DNA of 55,043 nucleotides from an uncultured Flavobacteriales bacterium (lineage in GTDB: Bacteria; Bacteroidota; Bacteroidia; Flavobacteriales_G; Salibacteraceae). Location: assembly GCA_913057205.1 (NCBI GenBank), contig CAJXNO010000018.1, forward strand, positions 1 through 55,043. Direction: 5' to 3'. This document shows, piece after piece, positions 52,720 to 55,043 of the stretch. The notes below the pieces were generated by a model. That model did no database searches, was not told the origin of the DNA, and was given only the letters and a program-made list of their open reading frames with translations. The first letter of the stretch is position 1. Each line of letters opens with the position of its first letter. Position numbers and translations under genes: made by a program.

Positions 52720-53412
52720 ATGAAATTTGGTGTAATAACATTCCCTGGTTCCAACTGTGACCAGGACATGGTGTACGTATTGGAAACCATTATGGGCCAA
52801 GAGGTTGTAAAGCTCTGGCACAAGGATCACGACCTGCAAGGCTGCGATTTCATTGCCCTTCCAGGAGGATTCTCCTACGGCGATTACCTGCGGTCAGGAG
52901 CCATCGCGCGGTTTTCACCGATCATGCGCGAAGTGATCGATTTCGCGAATAAAGGGGGGTATGTCTTTGGTGTATGCAACGGATTTCAGATCCTATGCGA
53001 GTCTGGATTGCTTCCAGGTACGCTGCAGCACAACCAGAACCGACAGTTCATCTGCAAGAACGTGAACTTGAAAGTGGCATCAATAGATTCGCTGATCACG
53101 CGAGGATTAACGAAAGGTGAGGTGCTGAACATTCCCATCGCACATGGCGAAGGAAACTACTATAACAATGCAGCGGGTTTGAAGGAGTTGGAAGACAATG
53201 ATCAGGTCCTTTTCCGCTACTGTGATGCAGATGGTAACCTTACTCCAGAAAGCAATCCAAACGGGGCACTAAACAACATTGCTGGCATTACCAACAAGAA
53301 CCGAAACGTGTTTGGAATGATGCCACACCCAGAACGCGCGGCCGACCCAGAATTAGGAAATGTGGATGGGCGTGGCTTGTTTGAGTCGATCCTGATGGAA
53401 GTGTTGGCATAA
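52720..53412 (+). CDS. purQ: Phosphoribosylformylglycinamidine synthase, glutaminase subunit
   Basis: The 230-residue class I glutamine amidotransferase supplies ammonia for FGAM synthesis. It begins KFGVITFPGSNCDQDMVYVL and has the nucleophile Cys in YVFGVCNGFQILCESGLLPG (about residue 87) and the His/Glu pair in MMPHPERAADPELG. Its small size fits the PurQ subunit that works with separate PurL and PurS rather than the large fused PurL; neither partner lies in this window. Confidence 0.97.
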   Translation: MKFGVITFPGSNCDQDMVYVLETIMGQEVVKLWHKDHDLQGCDFIALPGGFSYGDYLRSGAIARFSPIMREVIDFANKGGYVFGVCNGFQILCESGLLPGTLQHNQNRQFICKNVNLKVASIDSLITRGLTKGEVLNIPIAHGEGNYYNNAAGLKELEDNDQVLFRYCDADGNLTPESNPNGALNNIAGITNKNRNVFGMMPHPERAADPELGNVDGRGLFESILMEVLA

Positions 53413-53492
53413 TCCAACTCTTTTTCAGAATTGACGTACATTAGAACTTTATGCGCATCGTTTTGTTCCCTTGGTAAACCATCCGAAAAATT

Positions 53493-55043
53493 ATGTCAGA
53501 ATCTAAGTTTCAAGCGGGCGAGTTTCTTTCCCAGATCCAATATCCAGCGGATCTAAGAGAGAAATTTGGTATTGAAGACCTGCCCCAAGTCTGTGACGAG
53601 CTGAGAGACTTCATCATTGATGTGGTGTCACAGAAAGGCGGTCACTTCGGTGCCAGCCTGGGTGTGGTCGAGATGACCGTCGCCTTGCACTATGCCTTCC
53701 ACACGCCGTATGATCGATTGGTGTGGGATGTTGGTCACCAAGCTTACGGACATAAGATCCTGACAGGAAGGAGAGACATTTTCCATACCAATAGAAAGTA
53801 CGGGGGTATCAGTGGATTCCCCAAGATCAAGGAAAGTGAATACGACACATTTGGAGTAGGACACTCTTCCACGTCCATCTCGGCGGCACTCGGAATGGCC
53901 GTAGCCAACAAGAGCATGGGTGATCACAAGCGCCAGCATGTGGCGATCATCGGCGACGGTGCGATGACTGCGGGTCTTGCCTTTGAGGGCTTGAACCACG
54001 CTGGTGTTGAGAACAGCAACCTATTGGTCGTACTCAACGATAACTGCATGAGCATCGACCCGAACGTTGGTGCGTTGAAAGATTACCTTACCGATATCAC
54101 CACCTCGCATACCTATAACAAGGTGAAGGATGAGGTGTGGCACCTGCTCGGTAAGATCAGCAAGTTCGGTCCATCTGCGCGTGAGATCGTACAGAAGGTA
54201 GAGCACAGCATCAAGTCATCTTTGTTGAGCAGCTCAAACATGTTTGAGAGCCTCAACTTCCGCTACTTCGGACCCATTGATGGTCATGATGTGATCCACA
54301 TGACGAAGGTGATGGAAGACCTGAGAGACATTCCTGGGCCAAAGATCCTCCACTGCATTACCAAAAAGGGTAAAGGCTATGCGCCTGCAGAGCAGGGATC
54401 GGCAACCAAATGGCACGCACCGGGGATCTTCAATAAGGATACCGGTGAGATCATCAAAGTGACGCCGAACAGTCCGCAGCCTCCGAAGTATCAGGATGTA
54501 TTTGGACATACCATCGTAGAGCTAGCGGAGAAAAATGAAAAGATCATGGGCATCACCCCAGCGATGCCTTCTGGAAGTTCATTGAACATCATGATGAAGG
54601 CCATGCCTGAGCGTGCTTTTGATGTGGGTATCGCTGAGCAGCATGCTGTTACCTTCAGCGCTGGTTTGGCAACACAAGGACTTCGACCTTTCTGTAACAT
54701 TTATTCATCCTTCATGCAACGCGCCTACGATCAGGTGGTGCATGATGTGGCCATTCAGAACTTGCCTGTAGTGTTTTGCTTGGATCGTGCCGGTGTAGCC
54801 GGAGCGGATGGACCAACCCACCACGGTGCATACGATATTGCTTACATGCGCTGCATTCCGAACTTGGTGGTTTCTGCACCAATGAACGAGGAAGAGCTTC
54901 GAAACTTGATGTATACTTCACAATTGGAGGAGACCAACGTGCCATTTGTGATTCGCTATCCACGAGGTCAAGGCGTAATGCCAGAGTGGAAGACGCCGAT
55001 GAAGAAGATCAAGATCGGCAAGGGTAGAAAGGTGCTCAACGGA
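53493..55043 (+). CDS. dxs: 1-deoxy-D-xylulose 5-phosphate synthase, N-terminal 517 codons
   Basis: The frame runs from ATG at 53493 to the right edge with no stop, so roughly the last 120 residues are missing. It has the DXS transketolase-type layout: [37 protein letters not shown] (thiamine-side His), [14 protein letters not shown], the thiamine diphosphate motif [31 protein letters not shown], and the second-domain segment [18 protein letters not shown]. It condenses pyruvate with glyceraldehyde 3-phosphate, the first and controlling step of the MEP pathway, upstream of dxr (18600-19763). Confidence 0.97.
   Translation, partial: MSESKFQAGEFLSQIQYPADLREKFGIEDLPQVCDELRDFIIDVVSQKGGHFGASLGVVEMTVALHYAFHTPYDRLVWDVGHQAYGHKILTGRRDIFHTNRKYGGISGFPKIKESEYDTFGVGHSSTSISAALGMAVANKSMGDHKRQHVAIIGDGAMTAGLAFEGLNHAGVENSNLLVVLNDNCMSIDPNVGALKDYLTDITTSHTYNKVKDEVWHLLGKISKFGPSAREIVQKVEHSIKSSLLSSSNMFESLNFRYFGPIDGHDVIHMTKVMEDLRDIPGPKILHCITKKGKGYAPAEQGSATKWHAPGIFNKDTGEIIKVTPNSPQPPKYQDVFGHTIVELAEKNEKIMGITPAMPSGSSLNIMMKAMPERAFDVGIAEQHAVTFSAGLATQGLRPFCNIYSSFMQRAYDQVVHDVAIQNLPVVFCLDRAGVAGADGPTHHGAYDIAYMRCIPNLVVSAPMNEEELRNLMYTSQLEETNVPFVIRYPRGQGVMPEWKTPMKKIKIGKGRKVLNG

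Overview
The window is a piece of a Bacteroidota chromosome, most likely from a Flavobacteriales/Cryomorphaceae-like lineage (the placement below phylum is inference). The evidence is the TonB-dependent receptors with an N-terminal carboxypeptidase-regulatory-like domain, a receptor/DUF4249 lipoprotein pair, secreted proteins with type IX secretion (T9SS) C-terminal sorting domains, DUF6427 and DUF6341-like genes beside purD, few recognisable Shine-Dalgarno sequences, and repeated use of the Bacteroidota promoter (-33 TTG, -7 TAnnTTTG). Gene density is very high, many neighbours overlap by 1-26 bases, and both strands are used in short alternating blocks.

Layout. 1-1842: start of an outer-membrane receptor-like gene, an MscS channel and a metallo-beta-lactamase-fold hydrolase, all on minus. 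1913-8254: an unbroken plus-strand chain with no gaps (giant PD40/beta-barrel protein, half-size TSUP transporter, M20 amidohydrolase, small lipoprotein, SCO1-like copper protein, cytochrome c). 8239-11715: minus-strand alpha/beta hydrolase, acyl-CoA desaturase, SirB1-like transglutaminase-fold protein and nucleoside phosphorylase. 11769-14905: cinA, rpmB and aminopeptidase P. 14912-16265: an unknown exported protein and a frameshifted LamG/T9SS cargo gene. 16445-21770: marC, a GH3-family gene, dxr, rseP and a membrane protein. 21821-28422: thiolase, a 7TM-HD phosphohydrolase, the RNase P RNA gene rnpB (minus strand), an Smr-domain protein, a membrane J-domain protein and a DUF819 protein. 28534-33203: a TonB receptor and clpB. 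33327-34045: a decayed IS3 transposase, a tRNA(CAU) and a duplicated tRNA 5' end, the only clearly scarred region. 34216-37721: HAD hydrolase, methylmalonyl-CoA epimerase, a T9SS cargo, a lipoprotein and a UbiA-type prenyltransferase. 37786-42250: TonB receptor plus DUF4249 lipoprotein and a trans-sulfuration enzyme. 42299-48658: a five-gene overlapping minus-strand operon (large membrane protein, hemH, pabB, tilS, small membrane protein). 48743-55043: a frameshifted LuxR-type response regulator, a redoxin, purD, a DUF6341-like small protein, a DUF6427 protein, purQ and the first 517 codons of dxs.

Together the genes cover isoprenoid (dxs, dxr, UbiA family), purine (purD, purQ), folate (pabB) and haem (hemH) synthesis, tRNA maturation (rnpB, tilS), envelope proteostasis and nutrient uptake. 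No CRISPR array, prophage, toxin-antitoxin pair or recognised defence island is visible. The points most worth a second look are the tRNA/IS3 scar, two genes broken by a single frameshift, the pseudo-peptidase/propeller/barrel fusion at the head of the copper/cytochrome chain, and a well-defined set of promoters that settles several start sites.
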